NCBI GenBank assembly: GCA_033032175.1
Contig: CM065326.1
Span: 10,620,001-10,684,000, forward strand
Reading direction: 5' to 3'
Origin: Saturnia japonica
Taxonomy: Eukaryota; Arthropoda; Insecta; Lepidoptera; Saturniidae
Length of the DNA stretch: 64,000 nucleotides
The position numbers and the translations under genes are program-made. This document shows, in pieces, positions 23,115 to 33,990 of this stretch. A model generated the notes under the pieces. It saw nothing but the letters and a program-made list of their open reading frames with translations, was not told where the DNA came from and did no database searches. Position 1 is the stretch's first letter. Each line of letters opens with the position of its first letter.

Positions 23115-23944
23115 AGTTGCGCCCCACGATTTCACCCGTGTTTATTTTTTCCGACAAACAACGCGTTGCGCCGCCAACGCCCCCCCGTGTTGCCTATCAT
23201 AATTATTATTGTTCACACTTCCCGCAAGTGCAATTTATTTTAGTTGTCCATTAACTCCTAAACTTTGTGTGAAAATAATTTGCTATAAATGGCAAAGTTT
23301 AACTTCACAAAATTGTCTTGTTTGTTCTTTAAAGATTAATATGCCATGTCTTAAAATATAATGCTCATAAATCACTAATTAACATTCAACTAATTTTTGT
23401 CGCAAAATACCTTATTTTGGCTAATCATTACGCCAGCGCACGCGGTTATAGCAGTTCGGGAACACTTCCACTTTCGATTTACTTAACAAAAAACCATATT
23501 TAAGGTTAGCTGAGAGTTGCAACCAATTATTAGATAGCCTATAACTATTATTCCTCGTGAATCTGGCTATCATATACAAAAATAATTTTCCGATAAGTAG
23601 TTACAGAGATTAGCATAACATACCATCACGTCTGTATTCCCCGAAGGGTTAGGGAGATATGTACTAATGTACACCACAATTCGCCGAGTATGCTTTTAGG
23701 TCCCATGTAATAGGGGGCGAGCCTATTACCATTAATCGGGTACGAAACCAATCTCCGAGCTGCTACTGAGAATTTCATAGGAAAAACCGAATAACATTTT
23801 ACTCGACCTGTGATTCGAACCCAGGACCTCGCTCATAGCAGTCGCGCTTACGACCACTGGGCTAAAGAGGAAGTTACAGAGATTAGCGTGCTTAAAAAAC
23901 AAAAAGAAATAAAAATATTATATATTATGTTACTATAATATAGA
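23115..23944 (-). mobile_element. Helitron family B, carrying a SINE insertion
   Basis: On the plus strand it starts gcgccccacgatttcacccg, the inverted 3' terminus. It runs through tgctataaatggcaaagttt, gcagttcgggaacacttcc and acagagattagc, and ends attatgttactataataTAGA before T, the inverted TCTATA start. A tRNA-derived SINE (23615-23871) interrupts it and is flanked by duplicated Helitron sequence. Confidence 0.7.
23615..23871 (-). mobile_element. tRNA-derived SINE with 16-bp target duplication
   Basis: The minus-strand head has tagtggtcgtaagcgcgact and a B box inside ggttcgaatcacagg. The body carries gagctcgg-like text, ggtttcgtaccc and taataggctcgccccctatt, and the 3' end is ggaatacagacgtgatggta. 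The 16-mer AGTTACAGAGATTAGC occurs at 23599-23614 and again at 23872-23887, a perfect target-site duplication inside the host Helitron. Such SINEs are transcribed by RNA polymerase III and copied by LINE enzymes. Confidence 0.85.
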
Positions 23945-24189
23945 TTGTACATTGTTTCGCTAGTCTGCTGGTACAATGTACAAAGTGACATTCAAAAAGA
24001 TGTCCTTTTAATCAATACTATGTCCGATAACATCCGTGGCTGATAACGACTTAAATAAGTCCATTGTTTGCAAATCCTGCAGTGTCGTTTATTAATCTAT
24101 TCAATGATTCTTTGAACTTTATTAAACTGCACGCCTCATTTCAACTCAGTACCTTGGAGTAGCGATCTATTATTGACTGGTTTCAGTTA
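23945..24189. other. Short intergenic stretch, nothing recognised
   Basis: No supported feature. Confidence 0.35.
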
Positions 24190-24460
24190 AGACTGCGGTC
24201 GTTTTAAACCGACTTCAGAAAAGAAGGCGCTCCTCAATTCTAATGTATTTTTTTTTATGGTTGTTCATCCATAACTTCCTTTTTTATGTACCGATTTAGA
24301 TGATTCTTTTTTCGTTGGTAAGGGGGTACCTCGGCAGTGGTCCCATTTTAATTTAATTGGCATGGGACCTTCGACTCCGAAGATACAACGGGGAACTCCT
24401 CAAAATTATTGCAGTTGGTTTCTCTATTGTTAAAAATTGTTGAGGTTGGTTATGAATAGT
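24190..24460 (-). repeat. Dispersed repeat family E, reverse copy
   Basis: Plus strand reads aaaccgacttcagaaaagaa, cctcaattctaatgta, gttcatccataacttcc, gatgattctttttt, tggtcccattttaattt, cgactccgaagatacaac and gttaaaaattg, which is the family E order inverted. Confidence 0.65.
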
Positions 24461-24617
24461 TACATAGTCTTAAGGGGGTACTTAACAATAATTGGACAGC
24501 ATTATTGTATGCCTCTTGGCAAAAAAACTTGATACTTTGCGTTCTCAAAGGGATTAATAAAATACTTAAAAATCCTATAAATCTTGTATACTTTAATTAT
24601 AATGCATACCATAAGGC
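24461..24617. other. Short intergenic stretch, nothing recognised
   Basis: No supported feature. Confidence 0.35.
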
Positions 24618-24812
24618 TTAGGTTACGACAATATCATAAATATATTCTGTAACCGGCCCCGCCATTGGAAGGTCATCGAACTTTAACAATGCCTCGTTCG
24701 CAAACTCCTGCGCATCAATACCGCCCTGCGCTATGAAACTGAATTCAGGACACTGTTTAATAATAACTCGGGTAAAAACACAAGTATTATGGGAAGTATC
24801 AGGCAATTTCAC
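24618..24812 (-). CDS. Unrecognised 64-codon open frame, possibly an exon remnant
   Basis: An open frame of 64 codons (about 39% GC, against a more AT-rich surround) ending in TAA. It includes QGGIDAQEFANEALLKFDD and PMAGPVTEYIYDIVV. The only in-frame start is a non-ATG GTG preceded by a stop, so it would have to be an exon, yet I see no good acceptor at its upstream edge. It is acidic, has no signal peptide or membrane segment, and I do not recognise the family. The composition and residue mix look more protein-like than neighbouring chance frames, but it may still be chance or a fragment of a mobile element. Confidence 0.2.
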   Translation of the reverse strand: MKLPDTSHNTCVFTRVIIKQCPEFSFIAQGGIDAQEFANEALLKFDDLPMAGPVTEYIYDIVVT

Positions 24813-26039
24813 TTACGCCCGCCTATTTTAAGAATAATCATTAATATAACATCTTTCCTCTCGCTTTCCTGGAATTTGTTGTAGTGATCATAATGTGTGA
24901 CTACTGTGAGACTCGCTCGTTTTTTTTATTTATTTGTAATTTTCTTTAGTAACTATTAATATTGATTATTGTAATTACTTCAGGTAGAAAAATTATAGAC
25001 TAATTAGATAATAATGATATATTTTCGTATTTTCATCTGTAGGAATCAATCTCTTTAGGTGAAAATGGAGTAGCGATGTGTATGTGTGTGTATGTTTGGC
25101 TCCTTCATCAGGGATGACCCATGGATGAAAGTGCTCAGAGCAGCCAGGTTCATCCAGGATGTATAAAGCGTATACAGTATGTGTGTTGTGTTACTACCTG
25201 TGTTACCGTTTGCATGTAGTATATGATCCAAACAATTATAATGAACTTTGTAGAAAACATCATTTGTTGCCCCTTGTAAAAGTCGTGAAATAGCAGATAT
25301 TACGTAACTGCTCAAAATCTGTTCTAATAATGTTAATTGTCCTGATCTTCTATCAAGACTACCTTTTAATGTCCTGAAGCATTTACGTACAAACTTTCCT
25401 TAAGCGCTTCCCTTCGTTTCTACTAACTACCGGTAAAACTCTTTCCTATAGCAAGCTGGGAGTTTCTTGCGCAGAACGATTGCCCCGCGCATACAACTCG
25501 CCAAGCACAACGATCGTGGCATCGTACGATGCAGCTAATGAACTTATTCCAAACACCGTCAATTTGCCGTGCTACTATAAAAAAAAGGTTTGTTATCGGA
25601 CTTCATAAAAGTAAAAAATAAACCGTTTATTACCGTACTCGGTTCCCATACCAGTTCTACACAGTACGAAACAGAGAAATTGCCAACAATACAAAACCAA
25701 GCAACAGCAGGTGTGTTGCTATATTTTAAATAAATAGCTTATGTGTTTGCTTGACAAGAGGCGTGTATAAACCTATTTAATATTCTGTATGCAAGTTGTC
25801 GATGTATAATTACATCGATCCAGAAGTCACCGAAGCCAAGGTCGCGAGTCTACAATAGCCGATTGTCGCAGTTAACCTTGTCGACGCATCTTTAAATACC
25901 TATTTCACGTCCACGTCACACGTAATTGACCGTTGACATATTGAAGACAGCCGAACGTGTAGATACAGACGGATTTCTTTTATACAATACAATATACATA
26001 CATTACCCCTCTCTCCCAACAACAACATTCATAAATCAT
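24813..26039. other. Intergenic DNA, nothing recognised
   Basis: No supported gene. A TG-rich patch lies at 25075-25095. Confidence 0.4.
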
Positions 26040-26240
26040 TTTACGCATGCTTGTCTGTTTAGAGTACTATTGACCTGACCTTTCTTCAGAATGACCGCGA
26101 TTTGATCAAGGAACGTTCGTCTAGGCTTTCCTCTTCAAACTCTCCCATTCACACTCGCCTTATAAATTTGTTTAGTCATGCGTCTTTCATTCATCCTCGT
26201 GCTCAAACTATCTAAGCATCCCATACTCTTTATTTTATAA
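26040..26240 (-). pseudogene. LINE ORF2 C-terminal fragment
   Basis: The minus strand reads STRMNERRMTKQIYKASVNG, then RGKPRRTFLDQI and KKGQVNSTLNRQAC, with a stop and a frame change. From general knowledge this is the C-terminal tail of lepidopteran non-LTR retrotransposon ORF2 (RMTKQIY...GRGRPRRTFLDQI type). No RT active site is present. Confidence 0.6.
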
Positions 26241-26339
26241 CACTTTGCCAAACAATAGTACGACCTTCCTAATGATAAACAGAGCAGAAGAACGTTTGTA
26301 ACACCAGAAATAGCAATAGCTATTACCCTTTCCCCAAGG

Positions 26340-26420
26340 AATCCAAGTTCGGTGAAACTGTAAAAGCCGCAGCGGCTTCAGGGCCTCTAAGGCTAACAGA
26401 ATAGTCAGTTCTAAAAAAAA
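26340..26420 (+). mobile_element. Short (~80 bp) retroposon, copy 2
   Basis: Reads aagttcggtgaaactgtaaa, then the hairpin AAGCCGC-A-GCGGCTT, then cagggcctctaaggctaaca and a tail of A9. Flanking ccccaagg and ccctaaga are only a weak match for a target duplication. Confidence 0.65.
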
Positions 26421-26729
26421 ACCCTAAGACCTCTGAAAACCCTACTCACCACAGGAACAAGACAAGGTTATTTGGCTGTAATCTTCCTATAAGTTCGAGT
26501 TATTTCATCAGACGGACTGGCCCGAGTAAACTTCTCTAGGCTTCTACCTCTCTACACATTTGTCTCACGTGTAGTGTGAAAATAATTTTTATCAATATTT
26601 CGCAATCGGAATTTTTATACAATATTTTAGATTGTCAACCTACAGTCTAGCGGAGGTGACCATAAAAATAGTCTTAGAAATTCTATTTAAGTAACTAAAA
26701 TAATATTCGGCCGGAACTGTCCGTCTATC
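26421..26729. repeat. Repeat fragment shared with the right end of the window
   Basis: At 26437-26495, gaaaaccctactcaccacag-gaacaag and aaggttatttggctgtaatc also occur around 63715-63755 and 63880-63930. Remainder non-coding. Confidence 0.45.
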
Positions 26730-26815
26730 CGTCCCTCGTGGCGCAATGGTAGTAAGCCCTACTTACTATTAAGCCGAGAGATCGCGGGCTCAATAAATTA
26801 TCAGTTCAATTTTTA
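26730..26815 (+). mobile_element. tRNA-like SINE head
   Basis: The text cctcgtggcgcaatggtagt matches a tRNA A-box arm, and gagatcgcgggctcaataaa is a degenerate B-box region about 40 bases later. Not a functional tRNA: no foldable acceptor arm is apparent and the B box is eroded. Body not identified. Confidence 0.4.
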
Positions 26816-27054
26816 AAATTAATCTAAATAATCTCATTATTCAATGAAATCCTAAAAAGTCTTCATTGTTTTTCGATTTTGTGTTTAGTTTAATTGAAAC
26901 GGAAGTTACGGAACACGCCATTTGGCATGGGGAAAACTGAGAATTCGCGCGCAGTGTTTTGTAAACTACTCCTGTCACACAATTACTATCTTTCATTCGT
27001 CAATAAAATGTATTTAGAAATAGGAACAGTCAAAATGTATTCGATATTGTATCT
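26816..27054. other. Short intergenic stretch, nothing recognised
   Basis: No supported feature. Confidence 0.35.
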
Positions 27055-27250
27055 GTGGTAGTAACGATAATATTTGGGGCGATAGCCTCTTCAGCTTCCG
27101 TTGAACGAGTATTTTCTTCATTTGGAATTTTGCACACCCAAGTTATGCAACCGACTGACTGGGAGCACAAAGAGCTGGGAAATTGTTTTTTTTTTTTTTT
27201 GTTCAAATATTGTAATAATGACATTGATATCGATACAGCAGAGTAACACG
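27055..27250 (+). pseudogene. hAT transposase C-terminal (dimerisation) fragment
   Basis: Encodes IFGAIASSASVERVFSSFG followed by ILHTQVMQ. This is the conserved hAT-family dimerisation motif (A-S-S-A-S-x-E-R-x-F-S) near the transposase C-terminus. The expected following R-N-R-L segment is degraded and the frame runs into a T-rich run coding phenylalanines. No zinc finger or catalytic core lies upstream, so it is an isolated relic. It is a different hAT lineage from the element at 47325. Confidence 0.65.
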
Positions 27251-28067
27251 ATTTATTTAGATATTGTTAGATCTAAATTTTTATTATCCAAAGTTAGAAT
27301 TAACGACAATTGATTAAATCATCCATCTTTTACTTCAAAAAATATTTGATTTAAATTGTGTTTTAAAGTATAATTTATAACAAAATGCTTTAAATGATGC
27401 CAACTCAGGCATAAAGTTTAGAGCGAATTTTATATCACAGCTACATTAAGTATTACAGTTTTTACAATAAAGAGAAATAAAAAAAAAACTTGAAACAAAT
27501 CACATTCCTTATTCGGGAGCACTGTTAATATTTTACTTTTTTATTTCGTTAAGATATCTGCGATAATAACGCAAATATTATGAGAAAGTTTCAACTAACA
27601 AAAACACGGAGAAACTAAAATCGTGCCAGTGTCAGTACAGAAAACATAAAGTTTGATTCAACTGGAAAAACTGGACTTGCATTAACCGTGTATAATGTAA
27701 ATGTATTCTATCTCATTCCCTCTTATGCTAAATCCTATAGATATATGTGTCTGTCTCTCTTTAGTGTCACTTTTTCGTTTCATCAAATTTCAAATGACAA
27801 CGGTATTAGCGACGTCTAATTTCAAAAAAGTCCGATAAGTAATAAAATCATAGTTCGGTAATTAAACATAAAAATCTAGGCGAACAAGTTGCACGCACAC
27901 TGTGCAATAAACTTATCCAGGGTAAACTTGAAAAGTAAAACATTATTAAATATCATACAAAACATTAGAGCCGTTTCCGAGAAATCGCATATGTATTATA
28001 TAAATAAATATTTATTTAAAAATTGCTCACTTAACTCTACTATCCGCACTATTAATTTTTTTTATTA
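27251..28067. other. AT-rich intergenic DNA, nothing recognised
   Basis: No supported gene or terminus. Confidence 0.4.
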
Positions 28068-28477
28068 GTAGCTGTGCCCGTGGCTTCGCTCACGTGGACT
28101 ACAGAATGCCCGCGCGAATCTTGCTCCTACGCTCTCGGCTAATTTAAAGACAAAAATGCGTATTGTGGGTGTTCCTTAGAAGATAGATGTATACTCTCCC
28201 GGACTTTTTTGTAGGTATTTTTAATGCTTAGTTTGCTATATCTCTCATGGTTGGCCGTGCATAAGCCATTTAAGCGCCCGAATTGATTCACAACCAGTTT
28301 TTTTTATTTGTGCGGAACCCTAATTCTTTTTCTAAAATAAAAGTAATCTAAGTTACTCCCTATATCATCAGCTATCTATTAATGAAAGTCCCGACAAAAT
28401 CGGGACAACCGTTTCGGAGATTACCCGGAACAAACAGACAGACAGACAAAAATTAAAAAAATGGGTGTTTTGTTATA

Positions 28478-29769
28478 CAAGATGTCCAGAAAGGGTATCG
28501 GGTATTTGTTTTCGCGCCATAATCGAAACGGGGCGTCTAAAGGGTGCGGGGAGGTGTTCGTGGCGTCCGCCATTTTGTGGAGTTTTAGTCACGATGGAAC
28601 AGTACTCGGGGACGCATCGCGCATTTTGTGTACGAGCGTATTATCGTAATGGTGATTCAATAGTGACTGCTCAACGTCTCTATCGTGCGGAATATCGTAC
28701 ACGCCACGCGCCAAGTGACGATAGCATTATGTGGATGTTCGAGAATACAGGTGCGACAGTTAAAATTCAAAACTCTGGTCGTCCTCGTTCAGTTCGCGAT
28801 GAAGAAACAATTGAAGAAGTTGAGGCGTCGGTTCGTCAAAATCCGTCTTTATCCATCCGAAAGCGAAGCCAAGCGTTGAACATCAAAAAATCGTCTTTAC
28901 ATTCGATTTTAAAGAAAGACTTACATCTAAAAGCCTATAAAATTCAATTGGTTCAAGAATTGAAGGATACGGACTATGCTAATCGACTGAATTTTGCGAA
29001 CGAAATGCTGCAGCGATTTAACAACTTTAACAACATACTGTTCAGTGACGAAGCAAAATTTCACCTGAATGGTCATGTTAATAAGCAGAATTGTCGGTAC
29101 TGGGCAGTGGAGAATCCGAGACGAAAGCATGAACGACCCCTGCATAGCCCAAAGGTCGTGTTTGGGCCGCTATGTCTGCTAAAGGCATAATTGGTCCTTA
29201 TTTTCATGAAGATCAACGAGGCCGAGCAATTAATGTGAATCGTGACCGTTATTGCGATATGTTGCGAAATTTTTTGGTCCCAGAGTTGCAGGAGTTTGCA
29301 GGTTTCAACTCAAGAACGTGGTTCCAGCAAGATGGGGCCATTTGCCATACCTCAAATGACTCAATGGAAGTTGTTAACGAATTATTCCCTAATAAAGTCA
29401 TTTCGCGAAGGGGTAACATCAACTGGCCTCCCAGAAGCCCCGACCTTAGCCCGCTTGACTATTTTGCATGGGGATACATTAAAAGTAAGGTTTATCAAAA
29501 CAATCCGACGAATCTAACCCAGTTAAAGCAAAACATCAGGTCAGAAATGGCAGCAATATCGATAGCTATGTGTCAACGTGTTATCGCCAATCTTCGTTTC
29601 CGTTTAGAAGAGTGCCAACAACGTAACGGTCATCATTTGGATAACATCATCTTTTCCAAATAATTCTCCAATTCATATGCTAATAATAAACAATAAACTT
29701 TTTTATTGCATACAATTAATTTTTGTTTCATTGAACTTACAAATACCCGATACCCTTTCTGGACACTTG
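28478..29769 (+). mobile_element. Tc1/mariner element with intact terminal repeats
   Basis: Total length is 1292 bp. The left end CAAGATGTCCAGAAAGGGTA continues tcgggtatttgt. The inverted right end CAAGTGTCCAGAAAGGGTAT continues cgggtatttgt. The two ~31-bp repeats differ only by one inserted base. TA lies at 28476-28477 and 29770-29771, the target duplication of this superfamily. The element sits in a family A Helitron. Near-identical ends and a transposase with a single frameshift suggest recent insertion. Confidence 0.93.
28594..29663 (+). pseudogene. Mariner-family transposase, one frameshift
   Basis: Cut-and-paste transposase of the IS630/Tc1/mariner superfamily that binds the flanking terminal repeats and moves the element into TA sites. 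The start is the ATG at 28594 (MEQYSGTHRAFCVRAYY). The first ~110 residues hold the paired helix-turn-helix DNA-binding region, with a GRPRSV linker. The catalytic aspartates lie in ILFSDEAKFH, WFQQDGA and SPLDYFAWG, all present. Counting in the second frame, 41 residues separate the last two acids, i.e. a DD41D type, unlike classic DD34D mariners. A one-base loss between about 29155 and 29166 shifts the frame, so the protein breaks after about residue 190. The total of 1070 nt otherwise fits a ~356-residue transposase ending in TAA at 29661-29663. Confidence 0.9.
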
Positions 29770-29857
29770 TAGATATCGTATATACTTTCATATGCATTTA
29801 GTAAAAAGCTGTTATTTTGATATTACAAACAGACAACAGTTTTATTCATTGTATAGA

Positions 29858-30889
29858 TAAATACGCACGTTACTCTGTCAGTATGTCGGTTTCTTACCAT
29901 TTCACGTCTAAGCCTTCGAACCAACTGCAATGAAATTTTGCATAGATGTAGCCTGGAATCTAAATAAAAACAGTATGAAAAGCACGCAGACGAATTATTT
30001 AGTAAATAAGTTAAATACGACTTTTAATTAACCGTCGTACGATCGTACGTCCTACTTACTTCTGACAACATTAGCGGGATTAAGTAAAATCAAGTAGGTG
30101 TGTTACAATGTTTGCCATATATTTCATTACAGTGGTTTTTATTTTGTTCCTTTTATTAACTTGCTTACTTACTCACCCGTATTGGCTATTGTAGTTCTTA
30201 TTTAGGGTTACCAGATAAAAAGAACGAAGAAAATTCCCGACAAAAAAGGAAATTCCTGGCGTATTATTTAAAATTTTCAAATTAAGCGGAATATCGATTT
30301 TTAGCTTAAAGTTATGCATTCCGTGAAGAGCGAAACCTTAAATACATATAAATAAACAAAGGCAAGTAATAAATAATTAAATAAATTGTAATGATATTAT
30401 ACACAGTGTATTCTTCGCTCTATATGTCGTATCAATATTTTCATTTAAGAATTATAATACGTGTTGATGATATAGGTACTTGATTCGGATTTAATATCAA
30501 AAACATTTATTTTTATTTGGGTTTTCTATATTCTTTCTTCATTGTAAAAATCCGGACATTTTTAAATTCCTCGTACTACTGACAAAGAACCAAATTTTCA
30601 GACATGTCCGGAATGTTCTAGTTTCCGTGCTTGAACTAAAACACCTTGCCAGATTGCTTGACGCTCATAGTTACTGTTTCGCTCTTAGAGCCGCTGGAGC
30701 GTGAAGTCTTTATGTCCTTCGTCAATAAATAAATAAGCTATAAAATGTTAAAATATTTTTTTCTAATTTGATCGGTAGTTAGCGCGTTGAAACAAACAAA
30801 CAAACTAACAAAAAAACAATATCTTGATCTTTATAATATTAGTATTAGACTAGCATTATTCTTTGAAACCTTATTCAAGTCGATTCAAA
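29858..30889. other. Intergenic DNA with repeat fragments
   Basis: Around 30204 (ttagggttaccagat) and 30600 (catgtccggaatgttct) the words resemble those near 38195-38260 (gttagggttaccatacg, gggacatgtcc), perhaps one old repeat. Text near 30650 matches 10912. No gene. Confidence 0.35.
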
Positions 30890-31118
30890 ACAAGACAATT
30901 TTTAACAAAAAAGAAAACCAATTTCAATGATTTTGAAGAGTTCCCTGGTGTATCTTCGAAGTTGAAAGTCCAATGACTATGAAATTAAAATGGGACTACC
31001 CTCGAGGTTATATCATCAACAAAGAAGTTATGGCTGAACATTCATAACAATTTAATTAAATAGATACTAACATTCGAATTGATAACCTCGCGTCTTTTTT
31101 TCGAAGTCGGTTAATAAA
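30890..31118 (+). repeat. Dispersed repeat family E, most complete copy
   Basis: Runs from gacaatttttaacaaaaaag through tgaagagttccctggtgtat, cttcgaagttgaaagtcc, ttatggctgaacattcataa and acattcgaattgataacctc to tttttcgaagtcggttaata. This copy defines both ends of the ~225-bp family. Confidence 0.7.
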
Positions 31119-31639
31119 AGCCATCAATATCATTATTATTGTAATTTGTGTATGTACAACGTTTGCAAAACGAATGTATAACTGGTTTCGTAACATAGGT
31201 ATTTATATAGGTTTAATAATTGTTCTCTTTGCGAGTGAGTAACCAACAAAACCGGCTTCGGTACGTTTGCACTCAATGCACCGAGTCTCAACTTGTTTTC
31301 ACTTTGACTTCACACAATGACATGTGTTAACAATAAAATAATTATAATCCTACGTTCTAATCGTTCACTTTCAGAGATGCACGGCCGCGGCTTTATGTAT
31401 TGTAATATGATTTAATTATCCACCATCAAACACGTTTACTCTTAACAATAATTAAATGATCATTCATAGGCTAGGAATACCTAGGGCGGGTAGAATTTCT
31501 AACAATCTATTTAAATAAAATGAATGAAGTTTGGCGTTGTACGCAACACGCAAAAAACTACCTACTGGTTAGATTTTAATCAATTTTTTATACATTAGAT
31601 AGGTACCTACTTGAATAGAATTAAATAAAACAAGGGTTG
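31119..31639. other. Intergenic DNA, nothing recognised
   Basis: No supported gene. Confidence 0.4.
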
Positions 31640-31885
31640 AGAATGTTAGAGGAAGTCTGAGAGTAGCACCAGTGACTGAAACATTGAAGAGTGGATCATT
31701 ATGGTAGTATGGGCATGTTATGCGAAGGGAATCTTAAAAAGACAGATGAACTGTGTGAAAGACGGTATGCGTGTACAGGGAGTGAGTGCAGATATGACGG
31801 GTGATAGGCTGGAATGGAAGAAGACGTAATGTACCGACCACGCCTAGTGTGTGATAAGGACAGGAAGAAGAAGAATGTACCTACA
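31640..31885 (+). pseudogene. RTE-type LINE C-terminal fragment
   Basis: Frame reads LRVAPVTETLKSG..LWW-YGHVMRRES, then KRQMNCVKDGMRVQGVSADM and TGDRLEWKKT, with a stop, and ends in an aggaagaagaagaa purine tail. This is the WYGHV...MRR and D-C-V-K-D-D-M pattern of RTE-clade ORF2 C-termini known from general knowledge. It lacks the RT core, is frame-damaged, and belongs to a different subfamily from the copy at 17130. Confidence 0.7.
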
Positions 31886-31922
31886 TGTTCCTTACCAAAA
31901 AAAACCACGATGTCTACATCTA

Positions 31923-32416
31923 TCTATACAATTAATAAAATTGAAGTGTCTGTTTTTAATGTCAAAATAATGTTTGAAAGTATATACGATGCCTATAACA
32001 AAAACCAATTTTTAAATTTTTTGTCTGTCTGTCTGTTTGTTCCGGGTAATCTCCGAAACGGTAGGACCGTTTTTGACGGGACTTTCACTGATAGATAGCT
32101 GATATTATAGGGAGTAGCTTAGGCTACTTTTATTTTAGAAAAATAATTAGGGTTCCGCAAAAGAAAACGTGGTCATGGTGAATCAATTCGGGCGCTTAAA
32201 TGGCTTACGCTGAGTAAACCATAAGAGATATAGCAAAGTAACGTACTACATAATTGTAAGCATTAAAAAGACCTACAAAAAAGTCAGGGAGAGTGTACGT
32301 CTATCTAAGGAACACTCACAATAAGCATTTTTGTCTTTAAAATAGCCGGGAGCGGGGCAGTAAAATTCGCGCGGGCATTCTGTAATCCACGTGAGCGAAG
32401 CCGCGAGCACAGCTAG
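31923..32416 (+). mobile_element. Non-autonomous Helitron family A, complete copy
   Basis: Starts TCTATACAATTAATAAAATT after A at 31922 and ends cgcgagcacagCTAG before T at 32417. The body of 494 bp has the family landmarks gttccgggtaatctccgaaa, cgggactttcactgatagat, ttagggttccgcaaaag, cgggcgcttaaatggcttac and ggagcggggcagtaaaattc. No inverted ends, no poly(A) and no target duplication, as expected for rolling-circle insertion. Confidence 0.85.
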
Positions 32417-32423
32417 TAAACAA

Positions 32424-32462
32424 TAATTCTGTAGTCGACGTGAGTGGAGCCGCTGGCAACTA
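32424..32462 (+). mobile_element. Second Helitron family A 3' terminus
   Basis: Immediately after the complete copy, attctgtagtcgacgtgagt-ggagccgctggcaaCTAG repeats the terminal ~39 bp of family A. Either an older element received the complete copy, or termination read through and re-ended. Confidence 0.65.
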
Positions 32463-32588
32463 GCCGTAGTTGAGGCATACAGAAAACAAAATAGCACAGT
32501 CCACTCTCAATGACAAAGGTGTTAACATTATTTCTGTTTATATTATTCACATTGCACGCAACAGTTACTAGGCAGCTAGTTATTAGAG

Positions 32589-32830
32589 TTTTTGGCAGGA
32601 TCCTCTGAATTGACATATTGTGGTTTTTATTTTTAAATCATTTATTTAGGTTTTTGACCCTACATTATGTAATATTGGTGGCGTTTTGCGTGATATAGTT
32701 TGGTTTTTGTGCATAAGTGAAGTGAATTATAAGTATAAACAAAGAGCATGCATTCTGGGGTCCCACAAAAATTCCCTTGATCGGTGTAACAAGACGGCCA
32801 GACTCTTGTTGGAAGCCAATTTGTATATAA
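32589..32830. repeat. Dispersed repeat family F, copy 1
   Basis: Shares tttttggcaggatc, tatgtaatattggtggcgtt-ttgcgtgatatagtttgg, cataagtgaagtgaattata and cttgttggaagcc with 50310-50530, and parts with 36570-36780. Non-coding, class unknown. Confidence 0.55.
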
Positions 32831-33990
32831 TGTATATTACTACGAAAGCTTGAAAACGTTGACGCTGGAAAATTTTACTAAAACTTTAAAACATTGTATA
32901 ATGGAAAATTTTATGAAGGCTTAAAAAACATTGACACTGGCAAGTGCTTTTGCGTCGCCAAAACAAAAAGAAGCAGAAGAAGCTAGTTATTATAAGAATA
33001 CAATAATATAAGATTATGCCCGGTTTTTGAGGTTCCTTAAATAACTGCACATTAGCAATTGATTTCATAAAGATAACTGTAGCTTAAACCAAGTTTATCT
33101 CATCATGTGTTTCTGAACTAAGATATTTTTAAGTTTTCTGAATACATTTGTGAATGTTCGACAACTATCTATTCAAGTATTATAGCAAATTGAAAAACGA
33201 TTTACTAAATACTTAGCTTATCTTTTGTGGATTAAATAAAAAGATTCCATCTATTACGATAGTAAGTTACTAAACCAATTTAAAATTGAAACTTTACAAA
33301 CACGTGGAATAGAATACGATTTAATGTTATTATTGAAAATCTTTAATAACCATATAACAGACTTTTCAATAACATAACTGAGACTACTATCCCCGATTAG
33401 CACATATTTGTAATAAGTGCTATCTTTAAATAAAGACAGATATCGGCTTCCCTTTTATCTATTCAAGCTATAGGATATGGGTATATACTATGTAGATACG
33501 AAAAACTATCCATTGATAGGTTATTCAAAAAAAAGTAAGGACAAAAGGTTATATGAGTCTATCTTTAGTAACTTAAACATCGGATAGATAAGTTATTGAA
33601 AACGGCCCATAAGACAGTCCTGAACTGCTGAGTATGTTTGGTTTAAGGATTTCTTCTCGTTACCCTCGTTATTTATTACAATAACCTACTGAATTCTCCT
33701 TTTAAAAAAACTGTTTTTGGTTTAAATAGAATTATCTGTATCTGTATCTAGAATTATCAATTTGTACAATAAACTCAATAACCTCGATTCATTTTGCATT
33801 ATTTGAATTCAATTTAAACGTTTAACCAGGTCACTTACACTTTAGTTTACAATATTTACATGTATTGATGTATTTCATTCTTCATTTTAAGCCTAATTTA
33901 TGTGTATTATTTTGAATGTCTTTTAATTTATATTTACCGCTATAGAAGTTACTTTGTTTTATAAATAAGCAAGCGGTGCTTACTAATAAA
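32831..33990. other. AT-rich intergenic DNA, nothing recognised
   Basis: No supported gene or terminus in ~1.1 kb. Confidence 0.4.

Larger units (their letters stand above)
28068..29857 (-). mobile_element. Helitron family A, split by a mariner element
   Basis: The minus-strand 5' end TCTATACAATGAATAAAACT starts at 29857 directly after A. The 3' end cgaagccacgggcacagcta lies at 28068, with the last CTAG mutated to CTAC. The two parts, 29772-29857 and 28068-28477, together equal one family A copy. The mariner at 28478-29769 lies exactly between atgggtgttttgtta and gatatcgtatatactttca, which are contiguous in other copies. Confidence 0.8.

Noticed and set aside
27030..27224. Minus-strand frame at the hAT relic
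   Set aside because: Antisense to the recognisable plus-strand ASSASVERVFSSFG motif.
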